The translations under genes and the position numbers were made by a program. This document shows positions 25,025-32,574 of a stretch of 34,130 bases of DNA, piece after piece. The stretch spans positions 1 to 34,130 of the forward strand of contig NZ_JADEXU010000082.1 in the NCBI RefSeq assembly GCF_015206895.1, given 5' to 3'. Each line of letters starts with the position of its first letter. Positions within the stretch are counted from its first letter, which is position 1. The notes beneath the pieces are model-generated. The model saw only the letters and a program-made list of their open reading frames with translations. It was not told the DNA's origin and searched no databases. This DNA comes from Nostoc sp. LEGE 12450 (GTDB lineage Bacteria > Cyanobacteriota > Cyanobacteriia > Cyanobacteriales > Nostocaceae).

Positions 25025-25945
25025 ATGCCCTACCTCACTTCTGCCAGCGAAATTAGTGCTATTGTCGCTGAATACACCAATGTCAAAACACTGTGGATCG
25101 ATACAGAAGTAGCTGACTATAAAAGTCGTAATCCTAGATTATCGCTGATTCAGGTGTTAGATAATCCTCAAGATATGAGTGGCGATCGCGTCTATCTTTT
25201 AGATGTGCTAGACCAACCTAATATCATAGCTGAATTTATTCAAAAAATTATGATAAATTCTGCCATTGAAAAAGTTTTTCACAATGCCAGTTATGATCTA
25301 AAATTTCTCGGTAACAAGAAAGCTAAAAATATTACCTGCACTTTAGAAATGGCAAAAAAAATTCCCTACCATATTTTGCCATTACCTAACTATCAACTCA
25401 AAACCATAGCTACAGCACTTTGTAGCTTTAACAATATTGATAAACAAGAGCAAACCAGCGATTGGGGAAAACGCCCCCTGACTGAAGAACAGATAGAGTA
25501 TGCTTATCTAGATTGTATTTATCTTGCTCAAATCCACTCAAATTTATTAGGTTTACAAGCCAAAGCCAACCCCGAACCCGCAACGGAAGATTTAATATCA
25601 CTAAGTACTAGATACTCACAACTTGAACAACAATGGAAGTTGTTGAACTCAGAATTTGAGCATTTGCAAGAACGCATGAAAAAAGCTATGCAAGCTCAAA
25701 ATATATCTGAAACTTCTTATCATAAGCTGACAAGTTACGATCGCACTACAGTCAAAGCGACTTTTTCGGAATTAGCCAGGCTAGCACAAACCCAAGATAT
25801 TGATTTAGATTTTCCCATCACGCTAACTCAGAAACTCCAAAAAGATTTAGGAGCAAATCTAGAACAACTATCTGTAGATATTGAAAAAACTACCTCTTGG
25901 CGGCTAACTCCTAAAGCTCAAGAGAGTGAAACAGAAGATGAGTAA
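25025..25945 (+). CDS. RNase D-type 3'-5' exonuclease
   Basis: A 306-aa DEDDy exonuclease. Motif I is LWIDTEVADY (Asp and Glu of DxE), motif II VFHNASYDLKFLG (Asp), motif III YAYLDCIYLAQ (Tyr...Asp). The residues after about 190 are helical (QLEQQWKLLNSEFEHLQERM) rather than a clear HRDC domain, so the protein is an exonuclease domain plus a cyanobacterial C-terminal extension. Likely acts in tRNA 3' trimming or RNA turnover in the cytoplasm. ATG start. Confidence 0.88.
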   Translation: MPYLTSASEISAIVAEYTNVKTLWIDTEVADYKSRNPRLSLIQVLDNPQDMSGDRVYLLDVLDQPNIIAEFIQKIMINSAIEKVFHNASYDLKFLGNKKAKNITCTLEMAKKIPYHILPLPNYQLKTIATALCSFNNIDKQEQTSDWGKRPLTEEQIEYAYLDCIYLAQIHSNLLGLQAKANPEPATEDLISLSTRYSQLEQQWKLLNSEFEHLQERMKKAMQAQNISETSYHKLTSYDRTTVKATFSELARLAQTQDIDLDFPITLTQKLQKDLGANLEQLSVDIEKTTSWRLTPKAQESETEDE

Positions 25946-26312
25946 ATTGTCCATAAAGCTACAAATGCCAGAATTTATGAAGTTATCCTTTATAGCAAAT
26001 CTTAAGATTTCAAATATATTTTTTCCAAAAAGTATCTTAAAAAACATGAGCTACAGTAGCTTTCTACTCATAAATCCATTGCCAAGAAGTAGAGAGATCA
26101 CAATAACAAAGAGCTGAATTGACAATTTTTATACTTTATAATTGATGTTCTTCCCTTAATATAACTATTATATAAATATATTGAATATCTGGTAAATTTG
26201 TTAATTGACTTGAAACGTCTATCCAAAGTTAGAATAACCATTGAGTTAAAGAATTAAAATCTAGATTTTGGTACTAATTGCGTTCAGGTGTTATGGCAGT
26301 TTATATTAAATT
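25946..26312. other. AT-rich intergenic region
   Basis: About 370 bp between the exonuclease and the TPR protein. No repeats, RNA or convincing promoter. A short open frame that starts inside the exonuclease end lacks any family features. Confidence 0.4.
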
Positions 26313-27155
26313 ATGAGACGGCGTTTATTTAGACAAAAGCGAACAAGGGTAAATCAAGTATTTACTATAGCTATTTTTACTACATTGACAGCAATTAGCA
26401 GTGTTTCTTGTAGCAAGAATGAGAGTGTTTTGGTGACAGAAATAGGAGTTAGTACACCTAGCCGTCGTTCAGCTACAGCATCCAGAGGTGGGGAATTCTA
26501 TCTTCAAGGAAAGAATCAGCATTTAAACGGCGATTTACAAGCTGCGATCGCATCCTATAGTAAGGCAATTAGTCAAAACTCTCAATATGGCGCAGCCTAC
26601 AACGGCCGGGGATTAGCCTATTTTGATTTGGGAGACAAAGAAAAAGCGATCGCAGATTACAATCAAGCCCTCCGCATCAACCCTAACGACGCTGAAGCTT
26701 ACAATAACTTGGGGAATGCCCGCGCCTCACTAGAAGGTAACAGAGAAGCAGTTAAAGATTACAGTGAAGCGATTCGCCTTAATCCCAACTACGCCGAAGC
26801 CTACAACAACCGGGGAAATGCCCGCGCCGCCAATGGAGACAAAAAAGGGGCAATAGACGATCTCGGTCAAGCAATTCGCCTTAATCCCAGATATGCGATC
26901 GCTTACAATAACCGAGGAAATGCTCGTGCTGCCAATGGAGATCCAAAGGGTGCGATCGCAGATTACAATCAAGCCATTCGTCTTAACCCTAACTTTGCCC
27001 CTGCCTACAATAACCGAGGAAATGCCCGCGCCACCACTGGAGATAGACAGGGGGCACTCAAGGATTTAGAAAAAGCAGCGAGCATTTTTCAAAGCCAGGT
27101 TAACAACGACTTATACCAACAAGTGATGAAAAACATCAAAGAACTGAGACAGTAG
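26313..27155 (+). CDS. TPR-repeat protein, probably exported
   Basis: A 280-aa protein with a basic N-terminus and hydrophobic span (FTIAIFTTLTAISSVSC), then about six 34-residue TPR units from residue 65 (A..YSKAI..N..YGAAYNGRG, IADYNQALRINPNDAEAYNN and so on). The Cys at the end of the hydrophobic span may be a lipid anchor, but the residues before it do not fit the lipobox well. TPRs mediate protein contacts; the partner is unknown. The middle units are very alike (GNARAANGD), pointing to recent duplication. Confidence 0.85.
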   Translation: MRRRLFRQKRTRVNQVFTIAIFTTLTAISSVSCSKNESVLVTEIGVSTPSRRSATASRGGEFYLQGKNQHLNGDLQAAIASYSKAISQNSQYGAAYNGRGLAYFDLGDKEKAIADYNQALRINPNDAEAYNNLGNARASLEGNREAVKDYSEAIRLNPNYAEAYNNRGNARAANGDKKGAIDDLGQAIRLNPRYAIAYNNRGNARAANGDPKGAIADYNQAIRLNPNFAPAYNNRGNARATTGDRQGALKDLEKAASIFQSQVNNDLYQQVMKNIKELRQ

Positions 27156-27202
27156 GCAAAAGGACAGGGGGCAGGTGTCGGTTTTTAACACCAGAAGTAA
27201 AG

Positions 27203-27301
27203 ATGAAATACGCTCAACAACCCCAGCAAGACAAACAACGTGTCTAATTAATAGCCGAACGGTTGCGATCGCTCGGCATAGATCCTGATTCTCTCACCTG
27301 A
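27203..27301 (+). pseudogene. 3' remnant of a Uma2-family gene
   Basis: The frame reads KYAQQPQQDKQRV, TAA, then LIAERLRSLGIDPDSLT and TGA. The ending AERLR.LGIDPD is the typical C-terminus of Uma2 proteins, whose tails are rich in Gln/Glu/Arg like the preceding codons. Only the tail is left and it holds a stop. Confidence 0.6.
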
Positions 27302-27330
27302 ATTGCTATCAAAATTCATTAATGAAATAA
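27269..27330. repeat. Direct repeat copy A (Uma2 tail), left of vapBC
   Basis: 62 bp matching 28309-28370 at 59 of 62 positions, spacing exactly 1040 bp. Begins tcgctcggcatagatcctg and includes the end of a Uma2 frame plus downstream DNA. Confidence 0.9.
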
Positions 27331-27342
27331 AGCATAACAATT

Positions 27343-27505
27343 GCGTAGACGCATTAGCGAAGCGGTAGCGACGTTCGCGCAGCGTCTCGCAGAGAAGGAG
27401 CGTCAGCTGCTTGTCGTTAGACATCGCTCGGCATAGATTCTGATTTAATCTAAAATGGAGTTCAAAGACTCATCCACGAAGATCAAAGCCTCATTACAGC
27501 AATTT
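27343..27505. repeat. Composite repeat: dispersed element, second Uma2 tail and two 21-bp units
   Basis: A gcgtagacgc...gcagcgtctcgcag dispersed palindromic element runs to about 27428. It is joined to another Uma2 ending (SLGIDSDLI, stop) near 27423-27453. Then come two 21-bp-spaced units (AAGACTC 27465, AAGCCTC 27486) and attacagcaattt, the same flank that ends the long array at 28740. Confidence 0.75.
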
Positions 27506-27546
27506 CCTTATAATGTAATCATATCTTATCTAGCAGAGGTAAAACT

Positions 27547-27825
27547 ATGACTATTGAACAAACAGTTCTACAAACATTCCGAGAATTACCACCAGAGAAA
27601 CAGCAAGAAGTTTTAGATTTTATTCAATTTCTCAAATATAAATTATCAGTTAAAAAACCATTTTCTATATCTGAACATCAAAAAAAAATAAGAGAAGGTA
27701 AAGACATTACTGATTTTTGGTCAGCTTTACAAGATTTTAGACAAAGAGTTGATTTAGAAAGTATTGATGATGACACTTTTGAAAATCTACGGGATAAGTC
27801 ACCAGGAAGAGAAGTTAATTTATGA
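27547..27825 (+). CDS. VapB-like antitoxin (DUF2281 type)
   Basis: A 92-aa protein starting MTIEQTVLQTFRELPPEKQQ, then VLDFIQFLKYKL, the standard opening of DUF2281 antitoxins. The C-terminal half is charged and would wrap the toxin. An SD-like AGAGGT lies 6 nt before the ATG, and a TATAAT (27509-27514) is a possible -10. The stop overlaps the toxin start (ATGA), so the pair is translationally coupled and probably self-regulated. Confidence 0.88.
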   Translation: MTIEQTVLQTFRELPPEKQQEVLDFIQFLKYKLSVKKPFSISEHQKKIREGKDITDFWSALQDFRQRVDLESIDDDTFENLRDKSPGREVNL

Positions 27826-28244
27826 GTCTAAATTATTTACTAGATACTAATATTTTGTCGGAGGCTAAACGACCTCATCCCAATGAGAAAGTAATGGAAA
27901 AGCTAAGATTATATAGACAAGAAACAGCCACAGCTATCCTAGTTATCCATGAAATGTTATATGGTTGTTTACGTCTTCCTGTTTCTAAAAAACGTCAAGA
28001 TATAGAGGATTATATCAACATCGTAATTTTAGCAGAAATCCCTTTATTTGATTACGATCTAAAATCTGCACAATATCATGCTCAGGAAAGAGCTAGATTA
28101 TCAAAAATTGGTAAAATTCCTGGATTTATTGATGGGCAAATTGCGAGTATTGCAGTTACAAATAACTTGATTTTAGTAACGAATAATGTAGCAGATTTTC
28201 AAGATTTTGATGGTATAAACATAGAAAATTGGTTCATTAATTAA
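27822..28244 (+). CDS. PIN-domain toxin, VapC family
   Basis: A 140-aa PIN ribonuclease. The first acidic residue is in YLLDTNILSEAKRP, Glu in ILVIHEMLYG, and the last acidic group near PGFIDGQIASIAV and LILVTNNVADFQDF. These form the metal site that cleaves RNA, often tRNA. It follows its antitoxin with a 4-bp overlap. The frame is complete, unlike the RelE toxin at 18.5 kb, so this module is probably active. Confidence 0.9.
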   Translation: MSLNYLLDTNILSEAKRPHPNEKVMEKLRLYRQETATAILVIHEMLYGCLRLPVSKKRQDIEDYINIVILAEIPLFDYDLKSAQYHAQERARLSKIGKIPGFIDGQIASIAVTNNLILVTNNVADFQDFDGINIENWFIN

Positions 28245-28281
28245 GATACCGCATTGTTTATTTGCAAAGACTGATTGAAAA

Positions 28282-28312
28282 GTGCGTAGGCGTAGCCCGT
28301 CGTAGACATCGC
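28282..28312. repeat. 31-bp dispersed repeat, second copy
   Basis: 30 of 31 positions match the copy that disrupts the lyase gene at 4643-4673. Its last bases (catcgc) join directly to the Uma2-tail repeat B. Confidence 0.88.
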
Positions 28313-28370
28313 TCGGCATAGATCCTGATTCTCTCACCTAAATTGCTATCAAAATCTATTAATGAAATAA
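28309..28370. repeat. Direct repeat copy B (Uma2 tail), right of vapBC
   Basis: Partner of 27269-27330 (three mismatches in 62). Encodes SLGIDPDSLT and a TAA in the Uma2 frame. Confidence 0.9.
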
Positions 28371-28385
28371 ATCCCATAATCACGA

Positions 28386-28450
28386 AGACGCGATAAATCG
28401 CCGTCTCTACAAAGGAATGATTTTTGTAGAGACGGCGATTTATCGCGTCT
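28386..28450. repeat. 28-bp perfect inverted repeat
   Basis: Arms 28386-28413 and 28423-28450 are fully complementary around a 9-nt loop (ggaatgatt). Each arm contains the gtagagacggcgatttatcg-type unit also seen at 2773, 13760 and 22573. Too long and without a T-run to be a normal terminator; more likely a MITE-like hairpin element. Confidence 0.9.
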
Positions 28451-28510
28451 CTTGCCTTAACCGAACAACATTGCGAGGTTCACGAATGAAGCTCCGAGGT
28501 TCATTAACGG

Positions 28511-28740
28511 AGTTAAAAGACTCATTCACGAGTATCAAAGACTCGTCCACGAGTATAAAAGACTCATTCACGAGTATCAAAGACTCTCGCGCGAGTATAA
28601 AAGACTCGTCCGCGAGTATAAAAGACTCATTCACGAGTATCAAAGACTCTCGCGCGAGTATAAAAGACTCATTCACGAGTATCAAAGACTCATTCACGAG
28701 TATCAAAGACTCGCTCACGATTATTAAAGACTCATTACAG
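28511..28740. repeat. 21-bp tandem repeat array
   Basis: Eleven AAGACTC cores at exact 21-bp spacing from 28517 to 28727. Between cores are variants of attcacgagtatca, gtccacgagtataa and tcgcgcgagtataa. Because 21 is a multiple of 3, both strands show open frames with heptapeptide repeats (SFTSIKD and ESLILVN). A two-unit relative lies at 27465. Not CRISPR-like: units are contiguous with no unique spacers. Confidence 0.9.
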
Positions 28741-28817
28741 CAATTTTCATTTATTTAGAAAACACTCTCGCGTTCTTCTTTGCGCCTTTGCGTGAGACAA
28801 AAAATCTTTCCGTCCTG

Positions 28818-28845
28818 TAATTACGAATTACGAATTACGAATTAC
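28818..28845. repeat. STRR of ttacgaa heptamers overlapping the CHAT gene end
   Basis: Three to four consecutive 7-mers (taattac, gaattac, gaattac, gaattac). The stop codon of the CHAT gene (28830-28828) and its last residues (VIRNS) are within the repeat. Confidence 0.88.
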
Positions 28846-31800
28846 CCTATCAAGACTTGCACTCACACTTTCAGCATCCGGTGACTTCAATCGCTGCAAA
28901 ATCTCTAAAGCTGGTTGCAAATAGGATATCGCTTTAGTGTATTCACCCTGCTGTTCTGCCAAATGTCCTAACCAACACAGAGTCATTGCTTGAGTTCGGA
29001 TATCACCAATGCGTTCATTTATTTCCAAAGACTGATTGTAGAGTGCGATCGCTTGATCCACTTCCCCTTTGTCGGCGTAAATACGTCCCAGTCGGTTCAA
29101 CGTCGCCGCTTTGCCTTGGACATTTCCACTGCGTTCATCAATTTCAAGGACTTGATTGTAGAGTGCGATCGCTTGATCCACTTCCCCTTTGTCGGCGTAG
29201 ATTATTCCCAGTTGGTGCAACGTCGCCGCTTTGCTTTGGACATATCCAATGCGTTCATCTATTTCTAAAGACTGATTGTAGAGTGCGATCGCTTGATCTA
29301 CTTCCCCTTTGTTGGCGTGGATTACTCCCAGTTGGTGCAACGTCACCGCTTTGCCTTGGACATGACCAATGCGTTCAGATATTTCCAAAGACTGATTGTA
29401 GAGTGCGATCGCTTGATCCACTTCCCCTTTGTCGGCGTAGATTATTCCCAGTTGGTGCAAAGTCGCCGCTTTGCTTTGGACATATCCAATGCGTTCATCT
29501 ATTTCTAAAGACTGATTGTAGAGTGCGATCGCTTGATCCACATCCCCTGTGTCGGCTTTAAGCATCCCAAAATGATGATAAATTGATGCTAATTCTTTTT
29601 GGTCTTCTGCTGGACAAAGCTTTAAAGCTTGTTGATAATAGTTTAATGCCTGATCAACCTCACCCATTTGGTGTTCACAATAAGCAATTTTTCTGATAAC
29701 CCTATGGTTTTTAGTAATTTCTAAGGTTGATTTGCACAGATGTATCGCTTCCCGAAATCGACTTTGATTCCGCAAGTTTACCTCTAATGAACTAGCTATT
29801 TTCCCCGCAATTTCTTCATCCTTTCCCAACAACGCCAAGCGATGAATTTCTAACTTTTGTGCCTCCGTCGCACCTTCCACTTCCCACCACAGGCGATACA
29901 AAATTTGTGCAGCTTGTTTATACAACTCTTCACCCTTGGGGTTTTCTGGAAACTCTAGCAACGGAGACAAAATCCGGGGAACACGATACAACCTCTCTGT
30001 GTTGTTGGTGAGGGTAACTTCCAACAAACCCAAAATTTCAGCGCGTTGAATATGACTTTCCCAACTTGAGATATCCTCACAAATCGGGACAATAGCAGCT
30101 AGAGGAACAGGTAACTCATACACCAACAACTTCCCCAGCATTTGACGCAAAGCTGGAGTTTGCTGCTTTAGCAATTCCTGTGCCAAAATATCCTCACGAA
30201 ATTCCTTTTCCTTATCTGCCATCTTTTGCAGAATCATCTCAACTCCCCTCTCCGCTTCCGGCGACTTCGGGGAATTTTGCAAAATCTTATCTAACCATTC
30301 CAACAGCCGAGGATTTCCATCTGCTGCTTTTTTGGCACGTTCGGGCAAATCTGGCTGAAATTGCCAACTGCCATTAAACGAATCCAGACGATTATACTTT
30401 TTAATTAAATCTGCCCCAGCCAAAGCCCCCAGAGGTTCGCGGTAGAGACGATGATTCAGTTCCGACAATGTGAATTTGTAGCGACAGGTAATAATTACCT
30501 TGTGGGGAAGTTGGGAATTTTGCATCGCCTTCAGCAACGCCAGCAGTACATCCACAACTTGTGGTTGCAAGACATAAACCCCATTTCGTAATTCCAAATT
30601 TGCCTCAAAGTCATCCAGCACAAAGGCAAAGCGCTGTTCTTTGGTATTCAGTCCTTCTGTGAAAAACTTGGTGAGGCGCTGCATCAAGGGTAATTTGCCA
30701 TTGAGAATTTCATGCCCCCGTTCCGAGGTACATTGTTCAGCAAGGGTTTTGAGCAGTTTATCCTCATCGAGTTGCCGAAAGTTCACCAGCCTGTGATAGC
30801 CAACCATCCTTTCCAGAAGTCGTGCCGTCACAGTACTCTTACCCACACCCCCCAGTCCGTGAATTAGTACCCCTAATGAAGTGCGAATTGCTTTGAGACA
30901 ACGTTGCAAAGTCCGCCGTCTCCCAACAAACTCAGAGTGTTTCGCCACCCGCACCAGTTGGGTATCGGGATCTAAAAACTGTTGGTATGCAGGTTCCGGC
31001 ACTGAGGGTGGCACATCTCCCAACACATCCACCAACGCACCCGGACATTCTCCCTGGACATATAACCGCAACAAATGCCAGTCACGCACATTCTGTTTAA
31101 ACAACTGCTGGTAAGTGCTAACGAGTGCTTCAGCTAATTGATATCCGGCAGCCAACTTCCCGTAGAGGTGCGCGGCGGCGGCTGTAGCTGTCCGATCTTC
31201 CACCTTTTGCCCCCAACTTAAAACCGCCCTAGCTCCTTGTTCAATAAGTGCCTCAGCCATTGAAGGGACAGCCCCTTTATCTGGTGCTTGTCCAGTCCGA
31301 CACCCAGATAAAAACACCAATTTGGGAAAGCGAAACCGGAAAACTTCGGCAAGTTCTGCGGCTGTGGTTTCGTGGCGTTCTCCAATTTCCGTCTCAGTGA
31401 TAAAGTAAGGCGTGTAAGGTGCTTCAGCTTTAATTGAGGCGTGTCCTGTGAGGTGAAACACATCAAAGTCATTAAAATAGCGACTCCACACCTTACCCAA
31501 CTCGCTAACGCAACCGCTTTCTTCCACCCGCAAATCTACAGCAAAATCTCGCGTATCAGCCAGAATTCTCGCCTCTTCCTGTTCAAAATCTAACTTTGCT
31601 TCCACGTCTTCCGGGTCGGTTGCCATAAACAATACTCGCAATTGTCGTGCTTCCACAGCAAACTCTTCCGTTTCTTTCTCAATCCAGCGCAGAGGTAACA
31701 CCACTGGATTAACCCGCTTCACCAAAAAATCCTCACCATCATGCAGCACTTCCCAAGGTAGATGTGCCAATTTTTTATCAGTATCAATGGCAATTACCAA

Positions 31801-32055
31801 CCCCTCACCGCGACAGTTAGCAATTCCCCGACTCAACCACCGTCCATCCCCATCCAACCAAAAAAATAACTGCTGCCCGATTTTTGGTAAATAGGGCAGC
31901 GGTTTATAGTAATCTCGTTCGCGTTGGTTGAGGAAATCAGCGATTTCTGCTAATTTCAGACGACGTGATTCATAGTGATTTTTTTGAGGTAGCCAATACC
32001 TGAGTTCAACTGTTTCCTGCGTACTTTCCCGAAGTTGAATGCGGATAGTTTGCAC
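28828..32055 (-). CDS. CHAT protease - STAND NTPase - TPR protein
   Basis: A 1075-aa multidomain switch protein. Residues 1-130 are an N-terminal effector-associated region; about 140-340 a CHAT (caspase-like) protease with catalytic His in VFHLTGHAS and Cys in FLSGCRTGQ. About 370-650 is an NB-ARC-like STAND NTPase with EFVGRRRTL, Walker A GLGGVGKST and Walker B FAFVLDDFE, followed by VIITCRYKF. From about 770 on there are TPRs, with five 40-residue units nearly identical in DNA. Starts on GTG directly after the EACC1 stop (TAA then GTG, no gap), so translation is coupled. By analogy with STAND systems, the TPRs sense a trigger, the NTPase oligomerises and the protease fires. The trigger and target are unknown. 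Confidence 0.9.
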   Translation of the reverse strand: MQTIRIQLRESTQETVELRYWLPQKNHYESRRLKLAEIADFLNQRERDYYKPLPYLPKIGQQLFFWLDGDGRWLSRGIANCRGEGLVIAIDTDKKLAHLPWEVLHDGEDFLVKRVNPVVLPLRWIEKETEEFAVEARQLRVLFMATDPEDVEAKLDFEQEEARILADTRDFAVDLRVEESGCVSELGKVWSRYFNDFDVFHLTGHASIKAEAPYTPYFITETEIGERHETTAAELAEVFRFRFPKLVFLSGCRTGQAPDKGAVPSMAEALIEQGARAVLSWGQKVEDRTATAAAAHLYGKLAAGYQLAEALVSTYQQLFKQNVRDWHLLRLYVQGECPGALVDVLGDVPPSVPEPAYQQFLDPDTQLVRVAKHSEFVGRRRTLQRCLKAIRTSLGVLIHGLGGVGKSTVTARLLERMVGYHRLVNFRQLDEDKLLKTLAEQCTSERGHEILNGKLPLMQRLTKFFTEGLNTKEQRFAFVLDDFEANLELRNGVYVLQPQVVDVLLALLKAMQNSQLPHKVIITCRYKFTLSELNHRLYREPLGALAGADLIKKYNRLDSFNGSWQFQPDLPERAKKAADGNPRLLEWLDKILQNSPKSPEAERGVEMILQKMADKEKEFREDILAQELLKQQTPALRQMLGKLLVYELPVPLAAIVPICEDISSWESHIQRAEILGLLEVTLTNNTERLYRVPRILSPLLEFPENPKGEELYKQAAQILYRLWWEVEGATEAQKLEIHRLALLGKDEEIAGKIASSLEVNLRNQSRFREAIHLCKSTLEITKNHRVIRKIAYCEHQMGEVDQALNYYQQALKLCPAEDQKELASIYHHFGMLKADTGDVDQAIALYNQSLEIDERIGYVQSKAATLHQLGIIYADKGEVDQAIALYNQSLEISERIGHVQGKAVTLHQLGVIHANKGEVDQAIALYNQSLEIDERIGYVQSKAATLHQLGIIYADKGEVDQAIALYNQVLEIDERSGNVQGKAATLNRLGRIYADKGEVDQAIALYNQSLEINERIGDIRTQAMTLCWLGHLAEQQGEYTKAISYLQPALEILQRLKSPDAESVSASLDRVIRNS
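29020..29560. repeat. Five 120-bp intragenic TPR repeats
   Basis: The phrase gagtgcgatcgcttgat begins at 29041, 29161, 29281, 29401 and 29521, exactly 120 bp apart. The units at 29161 and 29401 differ at one position of 120 (29221 c, 29461 a). Each holds an HIP1 site. Period is 40 residues rather than the usual 34. Confidence 0.93.
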
Positions 32056-32382
32056 TTATTTGCTGATAGATTTGAGGATTTCCGTGATTTCCTCTATAGT
32101 AGCTTCTTCGAGTAAAATCCTGTTTCCAGTATCAGGGTCAAGAATTACCACATCAAATTGCTTCCCAGGATGAGATTTATGCCATTCTTGATACCATTTG
32201 CGAATTTGTTCAGCTAAAGCTGCAACACCACCCACAATGGTAATAATAGTTGCGATCGCCGCTAAAGTTCCCTCTCTTTGCGTCGGTACTTCATAGCTTC
32301 CCGATATTCCAGGAATTTCTAGCAAAGCCTCGGCTGCTGCTGGTGCGCCTTCCCCTTCAATTCCAACTTGAATTTCTGCCAT
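32056..32382 (-). CDS. EACC1-like small partner of the CHAT system
   Basis: A 108-aa protein with a Gly/Ala-rich central helix (TLAAIATIITIVGGVAALAE) followed by EQIRKWYQEW, then an alpha/beta part (FDVVILDPDTGNRILLEEAT, EEITEILKSI). This order matches what I recall of effector-associated constant component 1 (EACC1), a small protein coded next to CHAT, trypsin or similar effectors in the NTP-dependent conflict systems of multicellular bacteria. The central hydrophobic helix could also insert in a membrane. It is the first gene of the two-gene unit and touches the CHAT start. Family assignment is from pattern memory, not a search. Confidence 0.75.
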   Translation of the reverse strand: MAEIQVGIEGEGAPAAAEALLEIPGISGSYEVPTQREGTLAAIATIITIVGGVAALAEQIRKWYQEWHKSHPGKQFDVVILDPDTGNRILLEEATIEEITEILKSISK

Positions 32383-32395
32383 AGCTCATCTGCAA

Positions 32396-32416
32396 ATTTA
32401 TACAACATACTGTATA
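32396..32416 (-). promoter_or_regulatory. Palindromic operator-like site at the EACC1 promoter
   Basis: TATACA (32399-32404) and TGTATA (32411-32416) form a perfect 6-bp inverted repeat with a 6-nt spacer, 17 bp upstream of the EACC1 ATG. It overlaps a TATAAAT that could be the minus-strand -10. Repressor or autoregulator site is an inference. Confidence 0.35.
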
Positions 32417-32574
32417 TTCTGCGTTGAATTGAGGATAATACTCACGCAAAGACACAGAGACAATTGCAAAATTATTTACTTAGTGTTGTACCAATTGTCT
32501 AAAATAAGACAACAGACCCAAACCTAGAAACCCAGATTTAATCTGACTTTCTTCATTTTTAATTTTTAATTGAT

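Noticed and set aside
24813..25112. 99-aa frame before RNase D
   Set aside because: Overlaps the exonuclease start in another frame and has no recognisable features.
28417..28758. 113-aa frame across the 21-bp array as a real protein
   Set aside because: The frame exists because the repeat length is a multiple of three; the opposite strand is equally open. There is no SD or non-repeat domain. Kept only as a repeat.
29020..29560. CRISPR array reading of the regularly spaced 120-bp repeats
   Set aside because: Units are contiguous, coding and in frame, with no unique spacers and no cas genes.
28986..29561. Plus-strand frames opposite the TPR region (191, 92 and 71 aa)
   Set aside because: Their repeated content mirrors the 120-bp TPR repeats of the CHAT gene; shadows of a real gene.
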